The notes under the pieces are model-generated. The model did no database searches. It saw only the letters and a program-made list of their open reading frames with translations, and was not told the DNA's origin. The position numbers were made by a program, and so were the translations under genes. This document shows, piece after piece, positions 24,798-36,074 of a stretch of 64,000 nucleotides of DNA (position 1 is its first letter; each line of letters starts with the position of its first letter). The DNA comes from Cavia porcellus (taxonomy: Eukaryota; Chordata; Mammalia; Rodentia; Caviidae). Location: positions 23,084,532 through 23,148,531 of the forward strand of contig NW_026947503.1 of NCBI RefSeq assembly GCF_034190915.1. The letters run 5' to 3'.

Positions 24798-25272
24798 TGT
24801 CTTAGTTGCTTTTCTATCATTGCTGGAACAAAATATCCAACACCAAAAGGTAAGAAAAAAGGTTTATTTAGCACGCAATTTGTGGAGATCTCTCTTTAAT
24901 TTACTGGTTACAAGGCAAAATGGCATGGTCAGGGGCAATAGGCAGCAGAAGACAGCAAAAGAAACAAGAGCAAAAGTGGGGAGAACAAGTCTGTTTTCCT
25001 CCCTTATATTATAAGCAGGTTACCCACCCCCTGGTGAGTGGAGCACATAGCCTACACCATCTCTGTCCCCTCCTCTTGCACAGGCTCAGGATGTTTACAA
25101 AGTCAGTATGCTGGCTCCTTGCTAAGTCACTCAGTTAAATTTCTGAACTTCTCAAATTGACACAATGAACAACCTCCTAGAGTGAAAAGGGCATGTTTTC
25201 TACAATCTACTGCTGAGTTATATAGTTAAGCTTCTAGACTTCTCAAATTGACACAATATATCAACCATTACA
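24798..25272 (-). mobile_element. MaLR-type LTR, reverse, with duplicated terminal block
   Basis: Starts TGTCTTAGTTGC and ends ACCATTACA (TG...CA). It has the blocks 'ctggaacaaaatatccaaca', 'ggtttatttagcacgcaatt' and a terminal 'cttctcaaattgacacaat'. That terminal block occurs twice, near 25150-25165 and 25235-25255. It is related to the copies at 2.0 and 12.9 kb. Open frames inside it are incidental. Confidence 0.6.
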
Positions 25273-26250
25273 ATAGTATGTCTCCTTATCCCACTCAAGC
25301 TTGATGAGGATTGGCCAATTCTGTCAGGTAGGGATAAATTGAAATTTTTTGTTACTCCTCACAATTTTATGCCTTCTACATTTGTTATTTCATTTAAAAG
25401 AGACAAGAGACAGAGGCGAAATAACAGTTCTTACTTTACAGAAATGACTATGAGGTGAAATAACTTACTCTTAGTGTTCAAAGCAGTCTCATTTTTCTGG
25501 AACAAAATCCCAGAGCATAAGAACTGACTTCATGGTGCCCTTAGATTTAATACAAAGAGACTAACAGACCTATGATTGCACAGAGTACAATTTGTTGATG
25601 ACTTAGTGCCCTGAGTGATAGCAAGGCGAGTTGCATCCCTGACATTTCAATCAGAAGGAAGGACATATTTATTGATTAAGATGAGGTGACTTCATCTTAG
25701 CCAGCATGTCACCTGGCTGATATTGTTAACATTAAGTCACATATTCTAAGAGCCACAGACCCTTGTAAAGTCCCACATACCTATTTATAGTGTGCTTCAT
25801 TTACCTATTTATAGTTTCTTAGGAACCAATGCAGAAAAAACTGATGGGATTTACTCTGACACAATGATGGCAGTTATGACACTAGAAGACTACAATCAGG
25901 TAAAGCAGAATTCATATAGTCATCTGGCATATTTCAGTTACTTTTTTCTTATTTCTTGCTTTACTAAAGCCTTTTTCAAATCCAGTTCTCTCAATACAGA
26001 TGAATGCACTTTTCTAATTGGTAAAATGGTGTCCTTCATTAATCACTAGGTACAGAGTAGGTTAATTTTCATAAAGGATTTTGCAATCATTCCAGGAAAA
26101 TTAATTTTAGCATGACTTAAGTTAAACCTTATACTTTTCTTCTCGCTTAACTAGCTTCAAGAAAACATGCCTTCATTCTTTGCCATGACAAATAATAAGT
26201 CTTAAGTCATGGAAAGTTTTAACCACCACCTTCTGGCTCCTCTATAAAAC
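25273..26250. other. Unassigned interval
   Basis: Contains only exon-like segment B. No repeat is named. Confidence 0.5.
25823..25899 (+). other. Exon-like segment B (77 nt, speculative)
   Basis: The acceptor is atagtttcttag ending at 25822 and the donor is CAG|gtaaag at 25899/25900. With two bases completing a Gly codon from segment A, it reads 25 codons without a stop and ends GIYSDTMMAVMTLEDYNQ. The sequence looks protein-like, but I do not recognise a family. It is followed by more open frame into the presumed intron, so a chance ORF is also possible. Confidence 0.18.
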
Positions 26251-26251
26251 T

Positions 26252-26428
26252 AGCCTGGTATCATGGGGCATAGTGGCACATCCTTGAAATTTCAGGACTT
26301 GGGAGGCAGATGCACAGGAATTTCCATGAGTTCAAGGCCAGCCTGGCCAACACAGCAAGTTTCAGACCAGCCTGAACTACACAGAAAGACCCAATCTCAA
26401 AAACAAAAGCAAACAAACAAACAAAAAA
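26252..26428 (+). mobile_element. B1 SINE
   Basis: A full-length-looking B1: 'catggggcatagtggcacat' head, 'gacttgggaggcagatgcac', and 'gagttcaaggccagcctggc' followed by the duplicated 'cagaccagcctgaactacac'. The tail is 'ctcaaaaacaaaag' then (CAAA)n. Confidence 0.9.
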
Positions 26429-26429
26429 T

Positions 26430-27525
26430 CAGGCAGGCAGGCAGGTTTTCATATTCCTTAAACCCTCATTAGACATAAAGAAAATCCTATTATATAGTTG
26501 CCATTTAAGGGACGATGGAGGAGAAACTAAAGAAGCAGTACCAGTAAAGACAAAAGCTAAGAACTGTGCAAAGTTGTTAAATGAGAGCAAATCTAGTGTA
26601 AAGAAATGTTACAGTTAAATATAAAGCACTAATACTTATTAATAAGTACACATGAGCTTTTTGTGCTACTTCATCACTCTCACATAGTTGTTCCTTTATT
26701 GTCAAAAGATTGAGTAAAATTCTCTTAATCCTCTGGTGTTATGTGTAACAAAACAATGTGGCCACAGTCAAGCTTCTAGAAACAAAACTCTACTTTCTAA
26801 CTGCATTTTGTAACATCTCACTAACTCCTTAAACTACTAGACAAACTCCTCCATGATCTCTACACTGTCAGCATTTATCTTACTTTCACTACAAAAGTTC
26901 TTATTCTTTATCACTTTTTCTTCACTGATGTGTTTCCTCACTCACATTACACAAATACTACTTTTTCCTGGTTATTCTCCAATTTTTTTCATCTGTTTAC
27001 AGATTTTTTTGACCCACCTCTTAATCAGACCTCACTATCTTGCTCATAACTGCTTCATGGATAATGAGTATTCATGAAAAACAAAATGATGGGCTAGTGC
27101 TTAGCTTAAGAAAATAAATTCAAACACTGTGCTCAAAACTGAAGTCTTTATCTTCCTATTCAAATTCATTTCCCAAATGTGTGAAATACATCAAATTCCT
27201 TTATTAAATAATTCAGACAATTGAAATTACACATTACTTTTAGCTCACTGAATCTCTGTTCAGCTCACTAGTTCAAGCTTTAAACTTAGAATATTTCAGA
27301 GCTCAAATTCTTAGCTGTCCTCAAATATTGCATAAACAACCAGACTATGCATCAAAAAGGTAAAATAATATGTAAAGTTGTAATAATCTATAAATATTAG
27401 ACCTTAAGGCACTATAATGGTATATGTGTATATATTTTATAGGATTTTTGCATAATTCTTTAACACTGCCACAAAAAAACAAGGTCTAGAATTAAACCTT
27501 ATGGTATAAGAATTGTGCATATACA
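26430..27525. other. Unassigned AT-rich interval
   Basis: No gene or named repeat, apart from a short (GGCA)n just after the B1. Confidence 0.5.
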
Positions 27526-27529
27526 CTTC

Positions 27530-27760
27530 AAGGCCACACTCTGCCTAGCCACCTGGGTCCCAGAGGTTCTTAACTCTTCCCAGTCAGATGAAAGCTTGGG
27601 TGGCACCACACTCCAGGAGCATACTCTGCCCTGCCACCTGGTCCTGGAGTTTCTGAACTCTACCCAGCCAGCACCACACTCCAGGTGTGTTACATGGAGG
27701 TGCTACATGGAGGATCTGAACTCTTCCCAGCCCAGCATCCCAGAATAACTCAGTGAGGTA
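27530..27760 (+). promoter_or_regulatory. L1 5'UTR tandem monomers, short type (about 85 bp)
   Basis: 'actctgcctagccacctggg' (27538) recurs as 'actctgccctgccacctggt' (27623), 85 bp later. Both are followed by a 'gaactct...cccag' block that appears a third time near 27717-27733. GC-rich against the AT-rich flank. Probable remains of a monomeric L1 promoter. Confidence 0.55.
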
Positions 27761-28110
27761 CATCAGGGAAACACCCCGTCAGCCTCACAAGCTATATCAC
27801 ATGAGTCACCAGCACCATAATCTGGGGGTGCACCCCAGCTAGCCATAAGGATATCAGAACATCAAAGTTCTGCCCAGGGTAGCATTCCTTTGCAATCCAT
27901 CAGGAGAGTGCCTGGCCAGCCACAGAGGTTCCAGGGGAAAATGACAAAATGAAAGAGTAAAATGCAGGGATCTTGGGAAGATTGAGAATTGATAGGTATC
28001 AGGGTAGAGAGCCTCTCTGAGAGAAACAACTCAGATGCTAGAACTTAATGCCATGGAGAAGACCAGATGAAAAAAGAGGGATTCTCATGATCCAGGGAGA
28101 AAAATGAGGA

Positions 28111-28115
28111 GAAAG

Positions 28116-28202
<87 letters not shown>

Positions 28203-28250
28203 AAAAGAAAGAAAGTAGGAAGGAAGGAAGGAAAGAAGGAAGATGGAAAG
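28111..28250 (+). repeat. (GAAA)n / (GGAA)n tract
   Basis: A pure GAAA tetranucleotide array followed by AGGA/GAAA-type purine units, inside the 5'UTR of the HAL1-like element. The open frames rich in Lys/Glu/Arg or Ser/Phe/Leu are repeat artefacts. Confidence 0.97.
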
Positions 28251-28809
28251 AAGGCTGGAGCTAGATGCACTCTCACTGGAGCCGGTCCTGTACTGTGCTG
28301 GGTGCTTTGGAGTTGGATGACTCATGGTTGTGCTGAACTCAGGGTTGCACCAAAATCAGGGGATTGTGAGTCTAAGGCCCTTGGCAGTAGGATGTGCCAC
28401 AACAGAGAGCAGAACTGGCATAGATGGCTGCACTGACTTGCAGTGAGTGCTTGGAATTTGGTCCTGCAGGGACAGGCTGGTTGGCATTTTGGAGTTGGGC
28501 AGGAGAGGCCTGAACCCAGAACCACAGTGACATCAGTCAGCTGCTCTTGGCCCAAAGCACACTGGTGGGATCTGCTTGGACTGAGTCATGCCCCTGGTTG
28601 GGACCCAATAGTGAGAGACAAAACTGTCCTAAGCCTGTGATATCGGCATGGCACAGACTAATATGGTGAAGACACTCGCTGGTTAACTGGCTCAGAGAAG
28701 AGGGGCCAGCACACATTACCCCTGTGTGCACCTCACAGATCAACAGCAAACTGGAGAGGACAGCAATCCCCTAGCGAGCACACTTCAGAAAATCATAAGA
28801 AACACAGAA

Positions 28810-30010
28810 AGGACCTGAGACCTCCACCATATACCTGTTTGAAAGAAATCAGAAACATGATAAGAGAAAGAAAGAAGAAAAAGCCTCCAGCCACTGACCC
28901 AAGGAAAATAAGTCCAGGAGAGGTAAATACAGAAGAGATTGAGGGCAGCAAACATGCAGTATTGGACACAGCATCAGCTGACATAAAGAAATATCTTTGT
29001 GACATCATAGATGAACCTAAAACTGAAATTCTAATTAAAGTGTAGCAAGATATAACAAGATTAATAAAAGAAATACTAAGCACCTCTCAAGAAGACACAG
29101 ATGGAAGAATAGAGGAAGCCATATAAAGGAGAGAAACCTTGATGAAGAATATAAACAAAATCTAAAATACATGAAACAGATTCAAAGAAACTACCAGGAA
29201 ATTAAAAACTCCATTGAAAGATGGAAAAATTGTTTGACAGAAACTAAAGTTAGGCTTTCAAAATTTGAAGATAGGTTTGCAATGTGTGATAATGAAAGAA
29301 AGATTTCTTTAAAATAACAAGTAACCAGGAAGTAACAATACAAGGGCTAAAAGATGACAAGAGGATCTATAACTTAAAAATAAAAAAGTGAGCAAAGAAG
29401 CAGGGGTAAACACAAATGAAATACAAAGGCAATTCACAGAATTAAGGAAAACTTCCCAAGCATTGTAAAAGGAAATGATATTCAGATATATGAGGCATAA
29501 AGAAGTGCAGCCAGCTAAAACTAAAACAGATCTACACCCAGACATTTAATAATCAAGAACCCAGAAATTTATCACAAAAACAGAATACTAAAAGTGGTCA
29601 GAGAAAACAAACAGATTACCTATAAAGGAAAACCCATCAAAATTGCAACAGACTTCTTGACACAAACCATTAAATCAAGAAGAGCTTGGAGTGAAGTATT
29701 CCAAGCCCTGGAAGAAAATAACCTCTGATCCAGATTGATGTACCCTGAAAAACTGTCTCTCAAAATTAATGGAGAAACGATGTTTCCATGACAAAGAGGA
29801 ACTGAGAGAGTTCGTGACCACCAATCCAACCCTGCAAAAAATACTGAAGGGCATTCCAGAGAAAGAAAAAAATCACCAGAATTCCAGGAGCAGTGGCAGA
29901 GAGGCCTCAGTGAACGGAGCAGACAGTGGAATAAAGGAGAAAACTAGACAATCAAAGGCAGAAAAATATCATAGCAGAGATGAGACAGAGAAGATTGGCT
30001 ATACTCTCTA
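28810..30010 (+). pseudogene. L1-type ORF1 (RNA-binding chaperone), decayed
   Basis: ORF1 of L1 encodes a trimeric coiled-coil RNA-binding protein that coats element RNA. Here the N-terminal part is readable from about 28839 (basic 'MIRERKKKKPP'), ending at a stop near 29044. The central coiled coil is broken by stops and frame changes. The C-terminal region is still recognisable at nucleotide level between about 29560 and 29860: a segment coding for the 'tykgkp' motif, then 'sikinge'-like and 'fhdkeelref'-like motifs (FHDKEELREFVTTNPTLQK at about 29787-29843). It cannot make full-length protein. An intact ORF2 does not follow, which is why the whole element is called HAL1-like. Confidence 0.65.
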
Positions 30011-31619
30011 ACAGATATGTTCTTGATACACTAACAAAAAGAAACATAGGCAGAGTAGATCAGGAGATAGGATTCATTGAGATGCTCTGAATAAGACATA
30101 TAGTCAACCTGAAAGTGAGTTAATGAAGTCAAAGATGAGAAAACAATGCTCTATGTGACAGGGAACCAAAGAGAAATAGCGACAGCTGGGCCAGCAGCTG
30201 CAGGTAGGTTGGAAAGTGCTGACACTTTCCAAGTGGAGAACTACTCAGCTATAAGGAAGTAAAATCTTGAGACTTTAGTAGGTAAAGGAATGTAGCTCAA
30301 GATCAAGCTCAAGGGTCAAAAGATCAGAACCACATAGGTAGATAGCAGGTTGCCCCCCTAATATAAAAACTAAAAGAGTTAGTGGGACCCAAAATATACA
30401 AAGCACCCTGTGAAAGTGAAAGGGGAAGAACTGCCTAAAAAAGGAAGGCAGAGAACGTTGTTAATAGTGTATCAGGATTTAAAATCCACATTAGTCTTAT
30501 CACTCTCTTTAGTTTGATTTTATTCTGTTCTAGTCTGTCTACTCGTACTAGATTTGAGGGCAAAGAGCTATCCCCAAAGCAACAGGATATACTACAGTAA
30601 CTATCTTTAATTTCCTATTAACTTACGGTAGCTCTGTATTACTTACACTGCCTTACTATGACTGATCTTATTTGAATCTGGTTTGTTAGATCACTATTTT
30701 GTCTTGACCGATTTTATTTGAATCTGGTATGCTTGATAGTATCAAGTTTGAGAGTAGAGGTAACTACTCTGAAGATGACAAGATTCAATAGGATACCCAT
30801 TCTGGTTTGATTATTAACTGCTTTTGAAGTCCTGTAATGTCTCAAATGTTTTGTTTTTATTACTATTGCCATGTACTACTATGTTCAATGGTAATATTCT
30901 TGATGATATAAACAATTCTATTGAAAATAACAAGAGACATCAGTAACTACTGGTAACTACTGTAGATCACCTATATTGTAGTTTTATATGTCTTTTATGT
31001 TTCATGTTTTCCTAGGAATTTGTTTTGTTGTCTTGTTTTTGTTTGTTTTTCCCTCTAATACAGAAAAGATGGACATACATGTAGAGACTCATGCATGTGT
31101 AGAACTTCTAAACAATTTACAAGAATTGATTATATGCAAGATGTAATGAACAGATACTTTGAAGAAAAAGAGACACTAAGATACCCAGTGCTAATTCCAT
31201 AGCATCATGATATAAAATCTGGCAATACTATTATTCTCTGTTCAGAGTGACATTAGTGCTTTCTTTTATTTAATTTCAACATATGTAAAATAATGGACAG
31301 CTATTTTGAAGAGAACAAGAAACATTATGGCAACCATTGTTGACTTCCCTATTGTCTGGTCTTGAAGACCTCAAATGTCTTCATTTTCCTGGTCTTATCA
31401 GTTTAATGCTATTTTGTTCAATATAAATTCACTGTGTGTGTGAAAATATGGACAACTATTTGGAGGAAAGCTAGAGACAATATGATAGTGAAGATCTCTA
31501 GTGGCCTTGCTTTGAAATCTGTGTTTCTTAAATTGTTTCTTATGATTTATTTTGTTCTGTTTTGTTACGTTTAATTTTACCCTCTTTAAAATAAATAAAT
31601 ATTTTTTTAAAAAAAAGAA

Positions 31620-32600
31620 AGAGCAAGATGCAGTTTCAGTCATCCAGTTCACCAAGACCAAACTCAAGAGGCACTGAGATGTAAGACACTGCAGATCACA
31701 TAACTGAACTTTCTGAAATGATAGCAACTGAAGTTAAAAAAAAAACTCCATAAAGTTATAGATGAAATCAGATCAGAAATAATCTTTCAGGTAAATGAAA
31801 CAAAAAAACATTTTAAAAGAAATATTGTGTGTATCTAAAGAAGATCCACATAAAAAACATAAAATGATGGAAACTTTGAACAATATAATACAGAATTAGA
31901 ATGCATGAAACAGATTCGAACAGATATTCAGGAAACTAAAAATTCCATTGATGGCTGACAAAGCTGCCTGAATGAAGCTGAAGATCAACTCTCAGTCCTT
32001 GAAAACAGGATGGATGCCTGTGATCATAAAAGAAAAGATCTCTTAAAAATAACATGGAACCACAAAACAAAATTTCAATAGCTCATGATGAGGCAAAGAG
32101 AAACAATACAAGATGGATAGATGTCAATGAAAAAGCAGGAGTCAACATAAATGATGTATAAAGACTATTTACAGAAATAACAGCAGAAAATTTTCCAAAC
32201 ATGAGAAGAGAATCTGATATGCATATAAGTGAGGCATACAGAAACCCAATTAACCATAACCAAATTACATCTTCACCTAGATATATAATAATTAGGATAT
32301 CAAAAATTTAGCACAAAAACAGAATATTAAAAGCTGTCAGTGAAAAGAAACAGATCATCTATGAAGGAAAGCATATGAGAATCACAGCAGACTCCACACA
32401 AACCTTTAAGTCAAGAAGAGCTTAGAATGAAGTATTTCAGATCCTAAAAGAAAACACCTTTCAACCCAGATTGATGTACCTTGAAAAACTATCTTTGAAA
32501 ACTGATGGAGAAATAAGATACTTCTGTGACAAAAAAAAAAAACAACTGAAGGAATTCATGACCACCAAACCAACACTATAATGAACACTGAAAAACACTC
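31620..32600 (+). pseudogene. L1 ORF1, decayed
   Basis: Nucleotide landmarks of ORF1 are in order: a coiled-coil-coding middle ('catgaaacagattcgaacag', about 31903), the RNA-recognition part ('cataagtgaggcatacagaa', 32223), and the C-terminal domain ('cagattgatgtaccttgaaa', 32467, then 'cttctgtgacaaaa'). Stops and frameshifts break it throughout. An A-run at 32530-32541 interrupts the C-terminal domain. Confidence 0.65.
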
Positions 32601-32689
32601 TAGAACGAGACAAAGATAACTACAATCCCAACAACAACACACATATCAACCAAACAAAAAATCAGCAAATAACAGAATTGAATCAAACT

Positions 32690-34424
32690 TGTGAACAAAT
32701 GGACCTAGTAGATGTGTACCAAGTGTTCCACCCAACAACATCAGAACACGCATTCTTCTCAGTGCACAGGGGTCATTCTCTAAAAAAGGTCATATACTAG
32801 TGCATAAAACACTAGGATACCCATTAAGTAAATGCATTTAAATTGGAATAATGTCACTCATATTATCTGACCATAGTGCAATAAAATTGGAAACTAATGA
32901 CACAAAAAAAACCCCACAAGAACCCAATATACATGTGAAAATTAAATAAAACCCTCCTAAACAACTAGTGGACCACAGAAGAAATTAAACAATATCTACA
33001 ATCAAACAAAAATGCAAATACAGATTACTGGAACATGTGAGACACAATGAAAGCAGTCCTCCGAGGGAAATTTACAGTATTAAACTAACACATGAGGAAA
33101 ATGGAATGAATACACATAAACAACCTAATGCTGCACTTCAAACTTGTAAAAAAAGAAGAGCAAGTCAAGCCCAAAACCAAAAGAAGGGAAGAAATTATCA
33201 AGATCAGAGCAGAAATTAATGCAATCAAAACTAAGAAAGTATTACAAAGAATTAATGAATCAAAGAGTTGATTCTTTGAGAGAATAAATAAAATTGAAAA
33301 ACCCCTAGCCAACTTTATCAAAAAGAGGGAAGAAAAAGCAAAAATCCACACAATAAGAAATGACAAGGGTAAGATCACTACAGATTTTGTAGAAATATGG
33401 AAGATCATAATTACCTACTTCAAAAAACTTTATTCTCATAGGTTCAAGAATATAGAAGAAATGGACAGAAGCTGAATCAGGAAGATGTAAAACTGCTGAA
33501 TAACCCCATTCCAGTTAATGAAATTGAAAATGTAATTAGAACCAAAATAACAAAGAAAAACCCAGGTCCTGATGGAGTCACTCAATTCTACAAGAAATTT
33601 AGGGAACACTTAATGCTAACACTCCTCAAATTCTTCAATGAAATTGAAAGGGAAGCAAGTCTCCCTAACTCATTCCTGGAAGTAAATACTACTCTAATAC
33701 CAAAACCAGAGAAATACCCAACCAAAAAAAAGAAAATTACAGGCCAATCTCTCTAATGAACATAGGTGCAAAAATTCTCAACAAAATACTGGCAAACAAT
33801 GCAGCATTGCCATTAAAAAGATTATACACAGTGATTAAGTGGGATTCATCCCAGAAACACAAGGGTAGTTCAACATATACAAGCCAATAAATGTAATACA
33901 CCACATGAACAGAGCCAAGGAAAAGAATCACATGATCATCTCAACAGATGCAGAAAAAACTTTTGTTAAAGTCCAACATCAATCATGATAAAAATCCTAC
34001 AGAAAATCAGAATAGATGGTCTTTACCTCGATATGATAAAAGCCATCTATGATAAAACAACTGCCAACATTATACTAAATAGACAAAAACAGAAAAATTT
34101 CAATCTAAAATCAGGAACAAGACAAAGATGTCCATTATCACCACTCCTATTCAATAAAGCATTGCAAAAATTATAGCCAGAACTATTAGATAAGATAAAG
34201 AAATAAAAAGAATAAGGATTGGAAATAAAGAAGTTAAATTATCATTATAGGGAGATGATCTGATACTCTACATAAAAGATTTCCAAAACTCCATTGAAAG
34301 ACTTCTACATGTAATAAACAAATGTGGTGATTTAGCTGTATATAAGAACACACAAAAATCAATAGCATTCTTTTACACAAACAAACTCATTAAGAGAGAA
34401 GTAAGGGAAACACAAATACTGTGG
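32690..34424 (+). pseudogene. L1 ORF2 fragment (endonuclease end to reverse transcriptase)
   Basis: ORF2 encodes the endonuclease and reverse transcriptase of L1. This piece starts within the last third of the endonuclease, where the three-residue block encoded at 32702-32718 is followed by an 'HPTTSEHAFFSVH'-like stretch, and runs to just after the catalytic region of the reverse transcriptase. The last open piece (about 33985-34176) reads '[18 protein letters not shown]' and later '[15 protein letters not shown]', the conserved reverse-transcriptase block before the active site. The active-site region at about 34250 codes for a GDD-like rather than a standard YADD/FADD sequence. Many stops make it non-functional. 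Confidence 0.75.
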
Positions 34425-34747
34425 ACTTGAAAGTTTTATAGTAAGACTGGTGGTTAAAAGGGTTTTGTGAGGAAAGACAGATTAAGTTGGTCATTACGTT
34501 CCCTCTAGTTGACAAGTTAACGTTTTATCCTGTGTATTTAAATCTACAAATAGAGAAAATATATTTTGAACTCTTGAACAAAATAATTTAAAAATGTTCA
34601 CTTTAATTAGCTATGCATATTTTTCCAATGTCATAAACTCATTAGATGTGTGACCTGCTCACTTTTGTGATCTTAAGAAAACATGATATTTAGTTGTCTG
34701 ACTTACCATCTAAACAAATACTATGCAAAAATATAGGCTGACTTATG

Positions 34748-34865
34748 ACAGGAGGTTTACAAGATCAAGTCCCACCTGGGTAACTCAGGGAGACCCTGTC
34801 TAAAGAAGAAAAAAGAACCCTAGGAATATAGCTTCTCTTGAAGGCTCTGGGTTAAAATCCTAGCA
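34748..34865 (+). mobile_element. B4-like (B1+ID composite) SINE
   Basis: The B1 end ('cacctgggtaactcagggag' then 'accctgtct') is joined by an A-rich linker to a diverged ID part ('accctaggaatatagcttct', 'ggctctgggttaaaatccta'). It ends in the AAT tract. Confidence 0.7.
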
Positions 34866-34866
34866 C

Positions 34867-34907
<41 letters not shown>
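34866..34907 (+). repeat. (AAT)n microsatellite
   Basis: About 14 uninterrupted AAT units, grown from the tail of the B4-like SINE. Confidence 0.97.
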
Positions 34908-34909
<2 letters not shown>

Positions 34910-35104
34910 GTTTTGGCCCTGTAAAAATGATAGGACATTTATTTTACAAAACTATTTACTCTTGAGTCTCTGAGGAATGGAGATACCAAATTTTTAGAGC
35001 TTTGTGCTTCAAGATGACTTGAAAAACTGAATATTTTATCCAGTTTCCAAAATTATATTCTGATAGAAACTTATTCTAAGTAATAAATGGAAATTTCTAC
35101 ATAG

Positions 35105-36070
35105 GTAGAATAGTGTTTAATTTTATTTTAAAGAGGGTAAAACTAAACAGAACAAAATATCAGAAGAAAATGTGATACAGATTTCAAAGCAAGACACCAG
35201 GAGTTCATCACTGTCTATCATATTGTCCCTTGTTTTCTTCTAAATAATTGTCTATATCTTCACACACAATGAATTCATACACAATGAAATAGTACTAAAG
35301 TGATCAAAACAGAATGATGAAGTCATTATAGGCCTTCAAAACCAGATCATAGGGACAATGGCTGCCACAATATCTCTCATTCTCTTCAAAATAGCTGTCC
35401 ATACTTTCATGTTTGTTGAAATTAAACACCACATAACAGACTAAAATCACTCCGAACAAAGAATACTGTTGCTGCATTTCAAAGCATAATGCTATGGAAT
35501 CAGCACTGGATACAATAGTGTGTTTTTCTTCAAAGTAGGTGTTCATTTCATCATGCATTATACAATCAATTCTCATAAACTGTTAAGGAGAAGTTCTATA
35601 CATGTATGACTCTCTACGTGTGTACCTATTCTTTCTGTATTAGAGGGGAAAACAAAACAAAACAAAACAAATTCCTAGAGAAACACAAAACAAAAAGACA
35701 AACACGTAACAGTAGCAAAGATCGCAAAGCAATACTGACAGTATAGAACTTCAAAACAAGGTGGTAGGAGTATAACTAGGGTAATTTTACATAATGATCT
35801 TCAAGAGTTCCTCAGGTCACCATACACTAATATACACAATTGTTCCAGCCCTATGAAAGTAAACTATTTTGCTGTAAGAACTTATAGAATTTGTAGCACA
35901 ATCATGTTAGCTATCCTAAGTGTTTTTGTATAATTTTAGATATTATTTTCTATTCCCTTCATCTTTTTCTTCATTTTCCATGGGATATTCTTTTTTTCCC
36001 CTTTAAGCAGATTCTTTTCCTTTCAGTGTATTAACTGAAAATTATGTACCTTATGTATTCTAACCATTTC
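35105..36070 (-). other. L1 3'UTR with repeated modules
   Basis: Three copies of a diverged module, marked by a taaataattgtc / aaaatagctgtc / aaagtaggtgtt core, occur near 35241, 35398 and 35532. The same module set is present in the L1s at 31, 45 and 55 kb. The distal end is 'taccctctttaaaataaaat' in sense, matching the HAL1-like tail. Confidence 0.6.
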
Positions 36071-36074
36071 TTAC

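Larger units (their letters stand above)
27530..31612 (+). mobile_element. HAL1-like (half-L1) element: 5'UTR, ORF1, 3'UTR, A-tail
   Basis: An L1-derived element in sense. It has a 5'UTR with tandem monomers (27530-27760) and a (GAAA)n tract, a decayed ORF1 (about 28810-30010) and then a short linker. A small piece resembling the ORF2 C-terminal end follows ('gagaactactcagctataag', 30235-30256). Next comes a long 3'UTR with repeated modules, ending in an A-rich tail near 31590-31612. Nearly all of ORF2 is missing, including endonuclease and reverse transcriptase. The layout matches the known HAL1 class, which keeps ORF1 and depends on L1 enzymes in trans. A later deletion in an ordinary L1 would look the same in one copy. 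Confidence 0.6.
31616..34424 (+). mobile_element. L1 fragment: ORF1 plus ORF2, internally deleted and 3' truncated
   Basis: Starts immediately after the A-rich end of the HAL1-like element. It holds ORF1 (about 31620-32600) and then enters ORF2 in the distal endonuclease region ('gacctagtagatgtgtacca', 32702), so the first several hundred bases of ORF2 are absent. It continues through the reverse-transcriptase region and stops abruptly near 34424, after 'gcattcttttacacaaacaa'. There is no 3'UTR or tail. Reading frames are broken many times. Confidence 0.75.

Noticed and set aside
27530..28000. CRISPR-like or other spaced repeat array
   Set aside because: Spaced repeats here and at 41, 53 and 60 kb are L1 monomers with no short identical repeat and variable spacer structure, and the DNA is vertebrate.
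28038..28436. Open frames rich in Lys/Glu/Arg or Ser/Phe/Leu
   Set aside because: They cross the (GAAA)n tract inside an L1-type 5'UTR.
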